NCBI GenBank assembly: GCA_964551445.1
Contig: CAZKCG010000013.1
Coordinates: 1-64,000, forward strand
Origin: DAOPXV01 sp964551445
GTDB lineage: Bacteria; Muiribacteriota; UBA9980
Length of the DNA stretch: 64,000 bases
Direction of reading: 5' to 3'
Shown here in pieces: positions 25,610 to 35,145 of the stretch. The translations under genes and the position numbers were made by a program. Positions within the stretch are counted from its first letter, which is position 1. Each line of letters opens with the position of its first letter. The notes beneath the pieces were generated by a model. That model was not told the DNA's origin. It searched no databases and was given only the letters and a program-made list of their open reading frames with translations.

Positions 25610-26593
25610 ATGATAAAAACAAGTGAACATACCGGCGGGCATGTGCCCGTGCTGCTCGAACCCGTCACGGATAATTTTTCGGCCCTTGAAAAGGTCTATA
25701 CGGCTACCGGCCGCGACTGCTTCATAGACATGACGTTCGGCCTCGGCGGCCACTCCATAGCTCTTCTTGAAAAATTTGAATGGCTTAAAATTGCCGCCCT
25801 GGATGCGGATTCAAAAACCTGTGAGCTGGGGCTTGCCAGATACCGCGATTACGTTGACTCGGGCCGTCTTCAGATCATAAGAGGGAATTTTTCCGTTTTT
25901 GAAACTTTGATCCCGGCGGCGATTTTGAAAAAAAGCCTTGGCGCTATAGCTGATTTCGGTATTTCAAATTACCAGCTGCTGGATCCCGGCCGCGGTTTTT
26001 CATTCGATGATTCCGAATCGCTGGATATGAGGATCGATACGGTCTCGGGCTCGGAAACCGCGGAAGAAGTTTTAAACACCTATTCACAGGGCGAACTGGC
26101 CGATATTTTCTACCGCCTCGGCGACGAGCGGCTCTCCCGCGAGATCGCGGCCGCCGTAATAAAGCGCAGGACCGTTTCAAAAATAACTTCCTGCAGCGAT
26201 TTCGCCGAGATAGTCAGAAACATCTATAAACGGCACCCTTCCATCCGCATGGAAATAGATTTTGCGACCAAAGCCGTAATGGCGCTTCGCATATTCGTAA
26301 ATGACGAGTTCAATAATATCGAGGAAATGCTGAAAAAAACTCCCGCGTTTTTTCCATCAGGCTCAATGCTCTTTATGATCAGTTTTCATTCGAACGAGGA
26401 CCGCCGCGTTAAAGACTTCATTGCGGACCAGAGCAAGGATTGCGTCTGCCCCGCCGCCATACCCGTCTGCAGGTGCGATCATCGCGCCCGCGTCCGTTCC
26501 GTAACGCGAAAACCGTTAACCGCAGGCGACTCCGAGATGCGCGCCAACCCGAGAAGCAGGTCAGCCAAAATGAGGATATACGAAATAATTTAA
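25610..26593 (+). CDS. rsmH: 16S rRNA (cytosine-1402-N4)-methyltransferase RsmH
   Basis: 327 residues from ATG 25610. The frame is open 26 codons further, but that part is AT-rich promoter DNA coding an implausible hydrophobic tail, and family members begin close to the HxPVLL motif (here GGHVPVLLEPV). SAM-binding motif DMTFGLGGHS, then ALDADSKTC, the family insert YSQGELADIFYRLGDER, and the C-terminal SFHSNEDRRVKDF. It methylates 16S rRNA C1402 in the decoding site. First gene of the dcw cluster; the usual preceding mraZ is absent. Confidence 0.96.
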   Translation: MIKTSEHTGGHVPVLLEPVTDNFSALEKVYTATGRDCFIDMTFGLGGHSIALLEKFEWLKIAALDADSKTCELGLARYRDYVDSGRLQIIRGNFSVFETLIPAAILKKSLGAIADFGISNYQLLDPGRGFSFDDSESLDMRIDTVSGSETAEEVLNTYSQGELADIFYRLGDERLSREIAAAVIKRRTVSKITSCSDFAEIVRNIYKRHPSIRMEIDFATKAVMALRIFVNDEFNNIEEMLKKTPAFFPSGSMLFMISFHSNEDRRVKDFIADQSKDCVCPAAIPVCRCDHRARVRSVTRKPLTAGDSEMRANPRSRSAKMRIYEII

Positions 26594-26612
26594 ACAAGGC
26601 CGGATAGTAAAA

Positions 26613-26987
26613 ATGGACAACCAGGAAGTAATCATAGCCCGAAAACCTCTATCCATAAGAAGGATCGCTGACAGCAGAAAGAACATCGTGGTTTTTTATA
26701 TGCTTATCGCGGTTCTTTTCTGCACGATGATACTCGCCTACGTCTGGTCCTTCGTCAAAATGGTTGAAATAAAGGTCGGGCTCAATAAGATCTCGACCGA
26801 ATACAAAGATATTTTAAAGGAACACGATAAACTTCTGGCCGAGCGCGCGAAGCTTTCGGCGACCAACCGCATCGAGGAGATGGCGAAAGGCAAACTCATG
26901 ATGACGCTCCCTACGAGGGTCGAGTATGTTTCGCTTCTTCAGAATTACTACGGCGCGACCAACGAGAACGCGCTTAAAACGCAATAG
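26613..26987 (+). CDS. ftsL: FtsL/DivIC-like division protein
   Basis: 124 residues. A short cytoplasmic N-terminus, one membrane helix (about 25-48) and a periplasmic coiled coil (about 50-95, EYKDILKEHDKLLAERAKL) are the layout of FtsL/FtsB/DivIC proteins, which form the trimer activating FtsWI. Sequence similarity in this family is low; the call rests on topology, size and its place between rsmH and the transpeptidase gene. Confidence 0.8.
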   Translation: MDNQEVIIARKPLSIRRIADSRKNIVVFYMLIAVLFCTMILAYVWSFVKMVEIKVGLNKISTEYKDILKEHDKLLAERAKLSATNRIEEMAKGKLMMTLPTRVEYVSLLQNYYGATNENALKTQ

Positions 26988-26989
26988 AA

Positions 26990-29155
26990 ATGTATTATAA
27001 TTTCGTAGACATACTCGACGTTCATAAAAGAAGGCTCGTTTTCGTAGGCGCGATAACATGCATTTTCGTGCTTTTTATCGTAAGGCGCCTATACGTGGTC
27101 CAGGTCATAGAACACGAGAAGTGGAACGACGCCGGAAAACGAACGGTAAAAGTGGTGGTGACCAAGAAACGCGGAACGATTTTTGACAGAAACGGCAGCA
27201 AACTCGCTATATCATCGCCTGTCAGATCCTGTTACATATGTCCCGATGAACTCATTTCCAATTCTGAAGGCGTCGCCATGGTGCTTTCGAAATATCTCGG
27301 CGTCAGCAAGGAAAAAATACTTCAGGCGGCTCTTAAAAAATCAAAATTCGTGTGGATAAAAAGGGCCATCCCTACCGAAACGGCAAACGAGATCCAGAAG
27401 CTCTCCCTGCCCGGCGTTTACTTCAAAAACGAATTTAAAAGAGTTTATCCCTATGGAAATCTCGCTTCGAACCTTCTGGGATGCGTCGGTCAGGACAGGG
27501 GCGGAGATCTTGATAACAAAGGCCTCGAAGGCGTCGAATTGATATTTGAGACCTATCTGCGGGGCGTAAGCGGAGTCATAAAAAAACAGTTCGAATCCAA
27601 ATCCATGACCAACGTTAAAACATGGGACATGGATTCGCGCTATTTCGGCGGAATATCCATCCATCTGACGATCGACGACATCATACAGAGCATCGCCGAG
27701 AAGGAGGTCGACGAGATAATCAAGGTCTATAAACCGAAATCCGCTTTCATAATAGTCATGAATCCGCAGACCGGAGAGCTTCTGGCGATAGCCAACCGCC
27801 CGAGTTACGATAACAACAATTTTTCAGCCTCGCAGGCCGAGAATCGTAGAAACAGAGCGCTTGTCGATATATATGAGCCGGGCTCGACCTTCAAGATCGT
27901 TACCTACTCCGCGGCGCTTGAAGAAAACGCCATATCGCCGTCGGAAGTTTTTAACTGCACCGGCGCCATAAACGTTTTCGGCGATAAATTCGTTATAAAA
28001 TGCGACTCCGTCCATGGAAAACAGACGTTCCTCGAGGCTTTCGCCAATTCGTGCAACCCGGCCACGATACAGATCGCCAATAAACTCGGGAAAGAAAAAT
28101 TTTACGCTTACGCGAAAAAATACGGTTTTGGAAAAGCCACCAACATATTGCCGCATTCGGGCGAGTCGGCCGGTATTTTAAGAGCGACCAAACAGTGGTC
28201 GGCCCTGTCGCTGGCGTCCATGTCTCTCGGCCAGGAGGTCGGCGTGAACGGCATTCAGGCCATAGCCGCTTATTCCGCGATAATAAACGACGGCATCATG
28301 ATGAAGCCGATCCTCGTGTCGGCCTTCGAGGATACCGGCAGCAAGGCGTTAAAAAAATTCGACATAGGGCCGGGAGTTAAGATCGTTTCGCCTGAAACGG
28401 CCGCTAAAATGAAACAGGCGCTGCGCAAGGTCGTTCTTTCCGGAACCGGTAAAAAGGCTGAACTTGAAGGGTATGACATTCTGGGGAAAACCGGGACCGC
28501 CCAAAAGTCAGTTCCTGGAAGGGCTTATGAAGCGGGAAGGTATTTTTCATCGTTCATTGGATTTATAAACGAGCCTCATTTCAAACTTTCCGTGCTCGTC
28601 GTCGTCAACGAGCCACAGCTTCCGGCTGGTGAAAAAGACGTTCACGGCGGCAGGATAGCAGCGCCCGCGTTTAAAAACGTGGCCGAAAAAATGCTGATGT
28701 ATTATAATATCCTGCCTGAGGAAAAAAAGATCGAGACCTTCGTTTCAAATCTCGACGCCCAGAGACTTATTAAAGTTCCCGACATAGTCGGGCAGTCGCC
28801 TTCCGAAATAAAAGGCAGGCATGACGGCGACATGAAGATACAGTTTTTGGGAAACGGCCCCATAGTCGTCAAACAATTTCCGAAGCCGTTCAAGTTCCTG
28901 CATCACGACGAAAGCATAATCGCGTATCTGGGAACTTCCGACGACATAAACATGAACAAAAAAAGCGAGAAAAAGTTTTTTATGCCTATGCTGATAGGAA
29001 AATCAATGAAAGAGTCGCTTGAGATACTTAAAAATTATAACCTCGCGTCGGAATTTTCAGGGTCCGGATTCGTCGCCGAACAAAAGCCGCTGCCCGGAGA
29101 ATTATTGTCGGACGCGAGCGTGATAAAACTGAATTTTTCAATGAATAAGAATTAG
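26990..29155 (+). CDS. ftsI: division-specific class B penicillin-binding protein with PASTA domains
   Basis: 721 residues, starting 2 bp after ftsL. One membrane helix (about 16-36), a dimerisation/pedestal region (about 50-210), and a transpeptidase domain with the three active-site motifs: STFK (nucleophile Ser), SCN and KTGTAQ. Two PASTA domains close the protein (about 585-640 and 660-718: KVPDIVGQSPSEI, MPMLIGKSMKESLEIL). PASTA domains bind muropeptides and are typical of Gram-positive division enzymes such as PBP2x and SpoVD; they are unusual beside the diderm traits seen here. It cross-links septal peptidoglycan with FtsW. Confidence 0.95.
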   Translation: MYYNFVDILDVHKRRLVFVGAITCIFVLFIVRRLYVVQVIEHEKWNDAGKRTVKVVVTKKRGTIFDRNGSKLAISSPVRSCYICPDELISNSEGVAMVLSKYLGVSKEKILQAALKKSKFVWIKRAIPTETANEIQKLSLPGVYFKNEFKRVYPYGNLASNLLGCVGQDRGGDLDNKGLEGVELIFETYLRGVSGVIKKQFESKSMTNVKTWDMDSRYFGGISIHLTIDDIIQSIAEKEVDEIIKVYKPKSAFIIVMNPQTGELLAIANRPSYDNNNFSASQAENRRNRALVDIYEPGSTFKIVTYSAALEENAISPSEVFNCTGAINVFGDKFVIKCDSVHGKQTFLEAFANSCNPATIQIANKLGKEKFYAYAKKYGFGKATNILPHSGESAGILRATKQWSALSLASMSLGQEVGVNGIQAIAAYSAIINDGIMMKPILVSAFEDTGSKALKKFDIGPGVKIVSPETAAKMKQALRKVVLSGTGKKAELEGYDILGKTGTAQKSVPGRAYEAGRYFSSFIGFINEPHFKLSVLVVVNEPQLPAGEKDVHGGRIAAPAFKNVAEKMLMYYNILPEEKKIETFVSNLDAQRLIKVPDIVGQSPSEIKGRHDGDMKIQFLGNGPIVVKQFPKPFKFLHHDESIIAYLGTSDDINMNKKSEKKFFMPMLIGKSMKESLEILKNYNLASEFSGSGFVAEQKPLPGELLSDASVIKLNFSMNKN

Positions 29156-29160
29156 GCGGT

Positions 29161-30753
29161 ATGATCATAATGCCAATGTTAATGAGTGAAATAATTAAAT
29201 TGACCGGCGATTGCGAAGTTAAAAATTTTACGGATGACTTCGCCGTGGAAGCGATCGAGAACGATAACCGCAAGCCTATGGACGGAACTCTTTTTATAGC
29301 CATGAGCGGAAATAATTATGACAGCCACAGAAGCCTTCCGGACATCGTAAAAAAAGGCGCGCTCGCCCTGGTCGTTGAAAAGCCCGTTGATACGGATCGA
29401 TTGAAGGTGCCGGTACTGCGGGTGCGCTCGTCTTTCGAATTCACGAAGAGGATCGCCGCCGCTTTTTACGGATTTCCATCTTCGCGGATGACCCTTGCGG
29501 GCATAACCGGAACGAACGGAAAGACCACCACTTCTTATTTTTTAAGGTCGGTGCTTTCTCAGAAATATATGGACTGCGGCCTTATAGGGACGATAAAATA
29601 CGTCACCGGAAATCAGACGGTTGAAGCGCCGAATACCTCTCCCGAGCCGCTTTTTTTCCAGGAGCTTTTGAGTAAAATGGTTTCTAACGGGCTCAGAGCC
29701 TGCGTCATGGAAGTTTCGTCCCACGCTATAAAGCTCGGCCGCGTAGAAAATACCGAATACGATTATTTAATATTCACGAACCTTTCCAAGGAACACACGG
29801 AGCTTCATCCCACGATGGAAGATTATTACGAAACGAAGGCCGCCATATTCAAGAAGATGTTCGCGCGCAAGGGTTCCAAGAGCCTCAGGAAGACAGCCAT
29901 AATCAACGCCGACGATCCGTACGGAATGCGCCTGATATCGGAGCTCGCGGATATCTCCGGGGCCTTCGTGTTCACATACGCGCTTGACGCGAGGCACAAG
30001 GCGGATCTTTTCGCCGATAATATCAGGATAAAAGCCTCCGGCGCGTCTTTTGACCTCAGATATAAAAGGTTCGGCGTTCCGGTGGAGCTTAAAATGACGG
30101 GGCTTTTCAATGTTTACAACGCTCTGGCGGCGGCGGCCTGCGGCATATGCGACGGTATGTCGCTTAACGAAATAAAATCCGGGCTCGAATATATGTCGGC
30201 GGTTCCCGGCCGGTTCCAGCTCGTCGACTGCGCCGGTTCGGCCGGACGCATGCCCGGGTTCTCGGTGTTCATAGATTACGCCCACACTCCGGAAGGCGTC
30301 GCCAACGTATTGAGCCTGGCCCGTTCTTTGAACCCGTCCCGGATAATAACCGTTATAGGATGCGGAGGCGACCGTTCCAGGGAAAAGCGGCCAATGATGG
30401 GATATAACGCCGCCGCGAGCAGCGATCTGACCATTATAACTTCCGATAATCCCCGCACGGAGGATCCGGATCAGATAATAAAAGATTTAATGCCCGGTGT
30501 ATTAAAGGCCGGACGGAGATATCTGGTCGAACCTGACCGGGCCATGGCGATAGGGCTGGCCATAGAAGAAGGTGCGGCGGGCGACATAATCATCATAGCG
30601 GGCAAGGGCCATGAGAACTACCAGATAATCGGAAACAAAAAGATAGATTTTGACGATTACGCGGTCGCTCTTGACGCTATAAATAAAAAATGCGCCGGCT
30701 CGAACACAACCGATAATTCATCAAATAGCATAGAAGGAAGGCTGATTTATTAA
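29161..30753 (+). CDS. murE: UDP-MurNAc-L-Ala-D-Glu:meso-diaminopimelate ligase MurE
   Basis: 530 residues from ATG 29161; in-frame ATGs at 29170 and 29176 are alternatives, and AGGCGGT (29154-29160) is better spaced for 29170. ATP loop GITGTNGKTTT, central Mur ligase fold, and the amino-acid-specificity motif DNPRTEDP, which marks meso-diaminopimelate rather than lysine addition. The C-terminal tail is Asn/Ser rich. It adds the third residue of the peptide stem in the cytoplasm. Packed between ftsI and murF. Confidence 0.96.
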   Translation: MIIMPMLMSEIIKLTGDCEVKNFTDDFAVEAIENDNRKPMDGTLFIAMSGNNYDSHRSLPDIVKKGALALVVEKPVDTDRLKVPVLRVRSSFEFTKRIAAAFYGFPSSRMTLAGITGTNGKTTTSYFLRSVLSQKYMDCGLIGTIKYVTGNQTVEAPNTSPEPLFFQELLSKMVSNGLRACVMEVSSHAIKLGRVENTEYDYLIFTNLSKEHTELHPTMEDYYETKAAIFKKMFARKGSKSLRKTAIINADDPYGMRLISELADISGAFVFTYALDARHKADLFADNIRIKASGASFDLRYKRFGVPVELKMTGLFNVYNALAAAACGICDGMSLNEIKSGLEYMSAVPGRFQLVDCAGSAGRMPGFSVFIDYAHTPEGVANVLSLARSLNPSRIITVIGCGGDRSREKRPMMGYNAAASSDLTIITSDNPRTEDPDQIIKDLMPGVLKAGRRYLVEPDRAMAIGLAIEEGAAGDIIIIAGKGHENYQIIGNKKIDFDDYAVALDAINKKCAGSNTTDNSSNSIEGRLIY

Positions 30754-30756
30754 CTT

Positions 30757-32196
30757 ATGGAACTTACCAGAAAACTATTAAAAGAGATCAATGGCACGCT
30801 GTCTTTAAACGCCCCGGCCGACGGTGCCTTTAAAATACCTCTGGGGCCGCCCTGCATAGATTCCAGAAAGGTCCGCGAAGGCGATACTTTTTTCGGCATT
30901 TCGGGTGAAGGACGCGACGGATGCGATTTTTTCGAGGACGCTGTGACGAAAGGCGCGAAAGTGCTGATCTTAAACAATTCTCATCGCGAGAAATTCGAAA
31001 GGTCCGATGCCGCGGCTAAAAAAGGCGCCATAGCGGTTTTCGCCGCCAATACGAAGACGGCCCTCAAACAGATAGGCTTTTTCAACCGCCTCGCGCATTC
31101 GATACCGTTCGTGGCCGTTACCGGGTCTAACGGCAAGACGACCACGAAAGAGCTTATAGCTGCGATCCTCGCGTCCAAATACAAGGTGTTCAAGACCGAC
31201 GGGAATTTCAACAACGACCTGGGCCTTCCCATGGAACTTATGAAACTCGACGGCACTCATGAGATCGGCGTGGTGGAACTTGGCATGAGCGCCCTGCACG
31301 AGATCGAAAATCTCGCGTCTCTGGTCCTTCCGCGCATAGGCGTCGTGACCTGCGTCGGACCCGCTCATATCGAACATCTTAAAACGCTTAAAAATATAGC
31401 TAAAGCGAAGGCTGAGCTTATATCGAAGGTCGATACTCAGGGAGCGATAGTTTTAAATTACGACAACACCTACACCAGGAAGATGGCTTCGCTTTATTCG
31501 GGACGGGTCATGGGCTACGCCATCGATAACAGGTCCGCGAAAGTGCGCGCCGAACGGGTTGAATTGAATGAGCGTGGTTTTTATGATTTCACATGCGCGA
31601 TAGCGGCTAACGGTAAAAAATATGAACCGTTCGCGATTTCCCTTCCTCTCGCCGGAAAACACAATATCCTCAACTGTCTCGCGGCCATATCGGTAGGGCT
31701 TGAATTTGACGTGAGCGTCGAGAAAATAAGGACTGCCGTGAATAATTTCGACGGCGTCAAAAAAAGAATGGAGCTTATTGAAATTGCCGGCGGAATAAGA
31801 GTTTTAAATGATTGTTATAACGCGAATCCGCTTTCAATGAGATCGGCTATCGAAACGATATCCGAAATACCCGGGGCGCGCCGCAGGGTGGCCATAATAG
31901 GGGATATGCTTGAGCTCGGTGCCTGGAGCGTGCGCTCGCATATGGAGATCGGACGGCTCGCCCAAAAAAGCGGCATAGAGCTTCTGGTGACCGTGGGCGA
32001 ACGGGCAGGTCAGATCAGGGAAGCGGCTATAGCGGCCGGAATGGACGAAAAGAACGCGATACACTTCAAAGATTCCGACGAGACCGCCGGCATGATAAAC
32101 GGGCTCATCAAAAGCGGCGACCTTATTCTGATAAAGGGCTCGCGCAGAATGAAGCTCGAGAACGTGCTGAGCGCGTTACAGGGAGAACGCAAGTAA
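30757..32196 (+). CDS. murF: UDP-MurNAc-tripeptide D-Ala-D-Ala ligase MurF
   Basis: 479 residues, 3 bp after murE. N-terminal substrate domain with CIDSRKVREGDTFFGI, ATP loop VTGSNGKTTTKEL, NFNNDLGLP and the C-terminal ligase domain with NDCYNANPLSM. It completes the UDP-MurNAc-pentapeptide. Its stop overlaps the mraY start by 1 bp (TAATG), so the two are translationally coupled. Confidence 0.96.
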   Translation: MELTRKLLKEINGTLSLNAPADGAFKIPLGPPCIDSRKVREGDTFFGISGEGRDGCDFFEDAVTKGAKVLILNNSHREKFERSDAAAKKGAIAVFAANTKTALKQIGFFNRLAHSIPFVAVTGSNGKTTTKELIAAILASKYKVFKTDGNFNNDLGLPMELMKLDGTHEIGVVELGMSALHEIENLASLVLPRIGVVTCVGPAHIEHLKTLKNIAKAKAELISKVDTQGAIVLNYDNTYTRKMASLYSGRVMGYAIDNRSAKVRAERVELNERGFYDFTCAIAANGKKYEPFAISLPLAGKHNILNCLAAISVGLEFDVSVEKIRTAVNNFDGVKKRMELIEIAGGIRVLNDCYNANPLSMRSAIETISEIPGARRRVAIIGDMLELGAWSVRSHMEIGRLAQKSGIELLVTVGERAGQIREAAIAAGMDEKNAIHFKDSDETAGMINGLIKSGDLILIKGSRRMKLENVLSALQGERK

Positions 32197-33281
32197 TGTT
32201 TTATTATCTCATAAGCGGCTCCATATCGAAATTTACGGCGATGATAACGGTCCGGGCCCTCTTCGCGGTCTTAACCTCTTTCGCCATAACTCTTTTTCTG
32301 GTCCCGATCGTCATCAGAAACATTCAAAGCCGGAAGGCGGGCCAGAACATAAGAAAACTAGGCCCGGAGAGCCATCAGGTAAAAGCCGGAAGGCCTACGA
32401 TGGGCGGCATAGCCATGGTGATATCCATAATCGTCACGTCATTCGTCTGGTGTCAGCTGAACGAATTCGTGGTCGTCATGCTCGTCACCACGCTATGGCT
32501 TGGAATGGTAGGTTTTTTAGACGACGTTCTCAAGTTCACGCGGCATAGTTCCGACGGCCTTTCCGCGAGAGCTAAAATGGGGCTTCAGATGGTTCTGGGG
32601 CTTGCCGTCGGCTGGCTGTTATATTCCCAGAAGATAATAGCGCCTTCGATATTCGTTCCGATAATAAATATCGAGATGGATATCGGCTGGCTATATATTT
32701 TTTTCGTGGCGTTCATCGTGTGCGGCTATTCGAACGCGGTGAATCTTACCGACGGGCTTGACGGGCTGGCTATAGGCGTGGTCATTCTCGTTTCGGCGGC
32801 GTTAGCCGCTATTGCCTATATCAGCGGCAACGTCATATTCTCGAAGCACGCGGCGCTTCCATTTATCCGGGGCGCGGGCGAACTTACTGTATATTGCGCT
32901 TCGATGATCGGGGCCGGTCTCGGGTTCTTCTGGTATAATGCTTCTCCGGCCGAGATATTCATGGGGGACGTCGGTTCTCTCGCCCTGGGCGGGGCGATAG
33001 GCATGGTGGCGATTTTTACGAAAAGCGAGCTTCTGCTCGTCGTCGTCGGCGGCATCTTCGTCGTGGAAGCGCTATCGGTAATGATACAGGTTTTCAGTTT
33101 CAAATTTTTCGGCAGGCGCGTGTTCAAAATGAGCCCGATACATCATCATTTCGAACTTTCAGGATGGCCCGAGACCAAGGTCGTGGCCAGGTTCTGGGTA
33201 ATAACGGTGATACTCATCCTCGCGGGCTTATGCATAATCGGGTTGAACACCCTTATTTCCAACAAACAACTTTTAAATTAG
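32196..33281 (+). CDS. mraY: phospho-MurNAc-pentapeptide translocase MraY
   Basis: 361 residues, polytopic membrane enzyme. Signature blocks: GRPTMGGIAMV, the Asp pair DDVLKF, NLTDGLDGLAIG, EIFMGDVGSLALGG and the His-rich loop PIHHHFE. It transfers phospho-MurNAc-pentapeptide to undecaprenyl phosphate, giving lipid I. GGGAG sits 10 bp before the start inside the murF end. MurG, which makes lipid II from this product, is not in the window. Confidence 0.97.
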   Translation: MFYYLISGSISKFTAMITVRALFAVLTSFAITLFLVPIVIRNIQSRKAGQNIRKLGPESHQVKAGRPTMGGIAMVISIIVTSFVWCQLNEFVVVMLVTTLWLGMVGFLDDVLKFTRHSSDGLSARAKMGLQMVLGLAVGWLLYSQKIIAPSIFVPIINIEMDIGWLYIFFVAFIVCGYSNAVNLTDGLDGLAIGVVILVSAALAAIAYISGNVIFSKHAALPFIRGAGELTVYCASMIGAGLGFFWYNASPAEIFMGDVGSLALGGAIGMVAIFTKSELLLVVVGGIFVVEALSVMIQVFSFKFFGRRVFKMSPIHHHFELSGWPETKVVARFWVITVILILAGLCIIGLNTLISNKQLLN

Positions 33282-33309
33282 CGATTAATGAAGTGGTGCG
33301 TGTATAGTT

Positions 33310-33720
33310 ATGGAAAAAATTATAATTAAAAGCACTTTCACCGAGGTTGAGGCCACCATATCTTCTCTGGTCGAAAAGGTGCGCTGCATGGTATCCGATG
33401 ATGAATTTTACTTCGATTTCAAGCTCATGCTTTCGGAGATCATGGCGAACGCCCTTATTCACGGCAACAAGAAGGACCCGGAAAAATCAATCCTGGTTCA
33501 CGCTCATATCAGCAGTGAAATGATCAAGGTCACCGTCGAGGACGAGGGCGAGGGGTTCAACGCCGACTGCGTCGCCGACCCTTCAATGCCGTCCAATCTT
33601 TCAAAGGTTTCCGGCCGCGGGATCTTTCTCGTCAGAAACCTTTCCGACTCAATGAGCTTTAATCCCAAGGGAAATTCAGTAACGTTCGAAAAGATAATAT
33701 TGAGAAAAGGCAGTGTTTGA
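33310..33720 (+). CDS. RsbW/SpoIIAB-like anti-sigma factor serine kinase
   Basis: 136 residues, a single HATPase_c domain of the anti-sigma-factor type. N-box EIMANALIHGN, DEGEGFN (G1 box), and GRGIFLVRNLSDSM (G2 box) are intact, so ATP binding and kinase activity are plausible. In known systems such proteins bind a sigma factor or phosphorylate an STAS-domain antagonist; neither partner is in the window. It lies 28 bp after mraY and 3 bp before murD on the same strand, inside the dcw cluster, where such a gene is unusual. Confidence 0.88.
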   Translation: MEKIIIKSTFTEVEATISSLVEKVRCMVSDDEFYFDFKLMLSEIMANALIHGNKKDPEKSILVHAHISSEMIKVTVEDEGEGFNADCVADPSMPSNLSKVSGRGIFLVRNLSDSMSFNPKGNSVTFEKIILRKGSV

Positions 33721-33723
33721 AAT

Positions 33724-35145
33724 TTGAAAGCTGATCACAGGAAATACTCCCGCCATGACCTTTCAGGCCGAAAATTTCTCGTGGCCGGGCTTCAAAAAAG
33801 CGGCCTCGAATCGGCGGTTTTTCTTCAAAAATATGGCGCCATAGTTACCGTTACCGATACGAGGGGCGAGAGCGAACTCGCATCCGCCGTGTCGCGCCTT
33901 CGTGAGAACACTTCAAATCCGGTTAAATTCGAGCTCGGGTTTCACGATAAAAACACCTTCGCGTCCCAGGACGTTTTGATATTAAGCCCCGGAGTTCCGG
34001 CAGATTCGGAATATGTCGCGGCGGCCGTTGACGCCTGCGTGGAAGTTATTTCCGAAATAGAATTCGCCTCATGGTTCGCGTCCGCTCCGTATCTTGCGAT
34101 CACGGGCACTAACGGAAAGACTACTACCACCACTCTTTGTCACGAGATCTTAAAAAACAGCGGCATATTCAAAAAAGTTTTCCTGGGAGGGAACATCGGA
34201 ATACCTTTTATCGGTTTCGCGGATGAAACGGAGCCCGCGGATGCTATCGTTCTTGAAATAAGCAGTTTTCAGATGGAATGGGTCGATTTTTTCGCGCCCC
34301 GCGCCGCCATGCTTTTAAATATTACCGAGGACCACCTGAACCGCCACCACACTCTTCAAAATTATATCGATATGAAAATGCGCGTCTTTAAAAATCAGAA
34401 GACCTCCGATTTCGCCGTAATAAATGCTGACGACGAGAGGGTTTTGGCCGCGTCGTCTAAAATCGGGTCGAAGATAATAAAATTCACTATAAAAAATGAT
34501 GCGGATTGTGACGTTTTCGTAAAGAACGGCGTTATGTGCGCTAAATCACCGGACACCGGAAGTGTTGTCGAAATAATTTCGGCCGGCGAACTCGGTATAA
34601 TCGGCCCGCACAATCTTTCGAACGCCGCCGCCGCATCCGCCATGGCTTTTTACGCGTTCGGCGTCCCCGCCGATAAAATAGCCGCGACGCTCCGCGAATT
34701 CAAGGGCGTTCATCACAGGCTCGAATTCATCGGCATGATAAAAGATATTTTGTTTTACAATGATTCCAAAGCCACCAACGAGGACTCGACCGTCACTGCG
34801 CTTCGTTCATTTAAGACGCCGGTCAGCCTCATAGCCGGCGGCTCGGACAAAGGTTCTGATTTCAAGGCTTTCGCCGCCGCCGTAAAGGCCGCGCCGGTAA
34901 AAAAAGTTTACATAATCGGCCAGGTGTCTCAAAAAATGCGCGCCGCCCTTGAAAGTCTGGCTTTCAAAGGCGCGGTTATCTGTGAAACGCTCGAGCAGTG
35001 CGTTCGGAAAGCTTATGAAGGTTCCGTCCCCGGAGATACCGTATTACTTTCTCCTGCGTGCGCGAGTCTTGATATGTTTAAAAACTATGAGCATCGCGGA
35101 GAGGTTTTCGTCAACGAGGTAAAAAAGATCGGAGGAAGTGCTTAA
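33724..35145 (+). CDS. murD: UDP-MurNAc-L-Ala:D-Glu ligase MurD
   Basis: 473 residues from TTG 33724, 3 bp after the anti-sigma kinase gene. N-terminal Rossmann-like domain (FLVAGLQKSGLESA), ATP loop AITGTNGKTTTT, EISSFQMEW, NITEDHLNRH, and C-terminal NDSKATNEDSTVTAL with LIAGGSDKGSDF. It adds D-glutamate in the cytoplasm. Stop and ftsW start are directly adjacent. Confidence 0.96.
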   Translation: MKADHRKYSRHDLSGRKFLVAGLQKSGLESAVFLQKYGAIVTVTDTRGESELASAVSRLRENTSNPVKFELGFHDKNTFASQDVLILSPGVPADSEYVAAAVDACVEVISEIEFASWFASAPYLAITGTNGKTTTTTLCHEILKNSGIFKKVFLGGNIGIPFIGFADETEPADAIVLEISSFQMEWVDFFAPRAAMLLNITEDHLNRHHTLQNYIDMKMRVFKNQKTSDFAVINADDERVLAASSKIGSKIIKFTIKNDADCDVFVKNGVMCAKSPDTGSVVEIISAGELGIIGPHNLSNAAAASAMAFYAFGVPADKIAATLREFKGVHHRLEFIGMIKDILFYNDSKATNEDSTVTALRSFKTPVSLIAGGSDKGSDFKAFAAAVKAAPVKKVYIIGQVSQKMRAALESLAFKGAVICETLEQCVRKAYEGSVPGDTVLLSPACASLDMFKNYEHRGEVFVNEVKKIGGSA

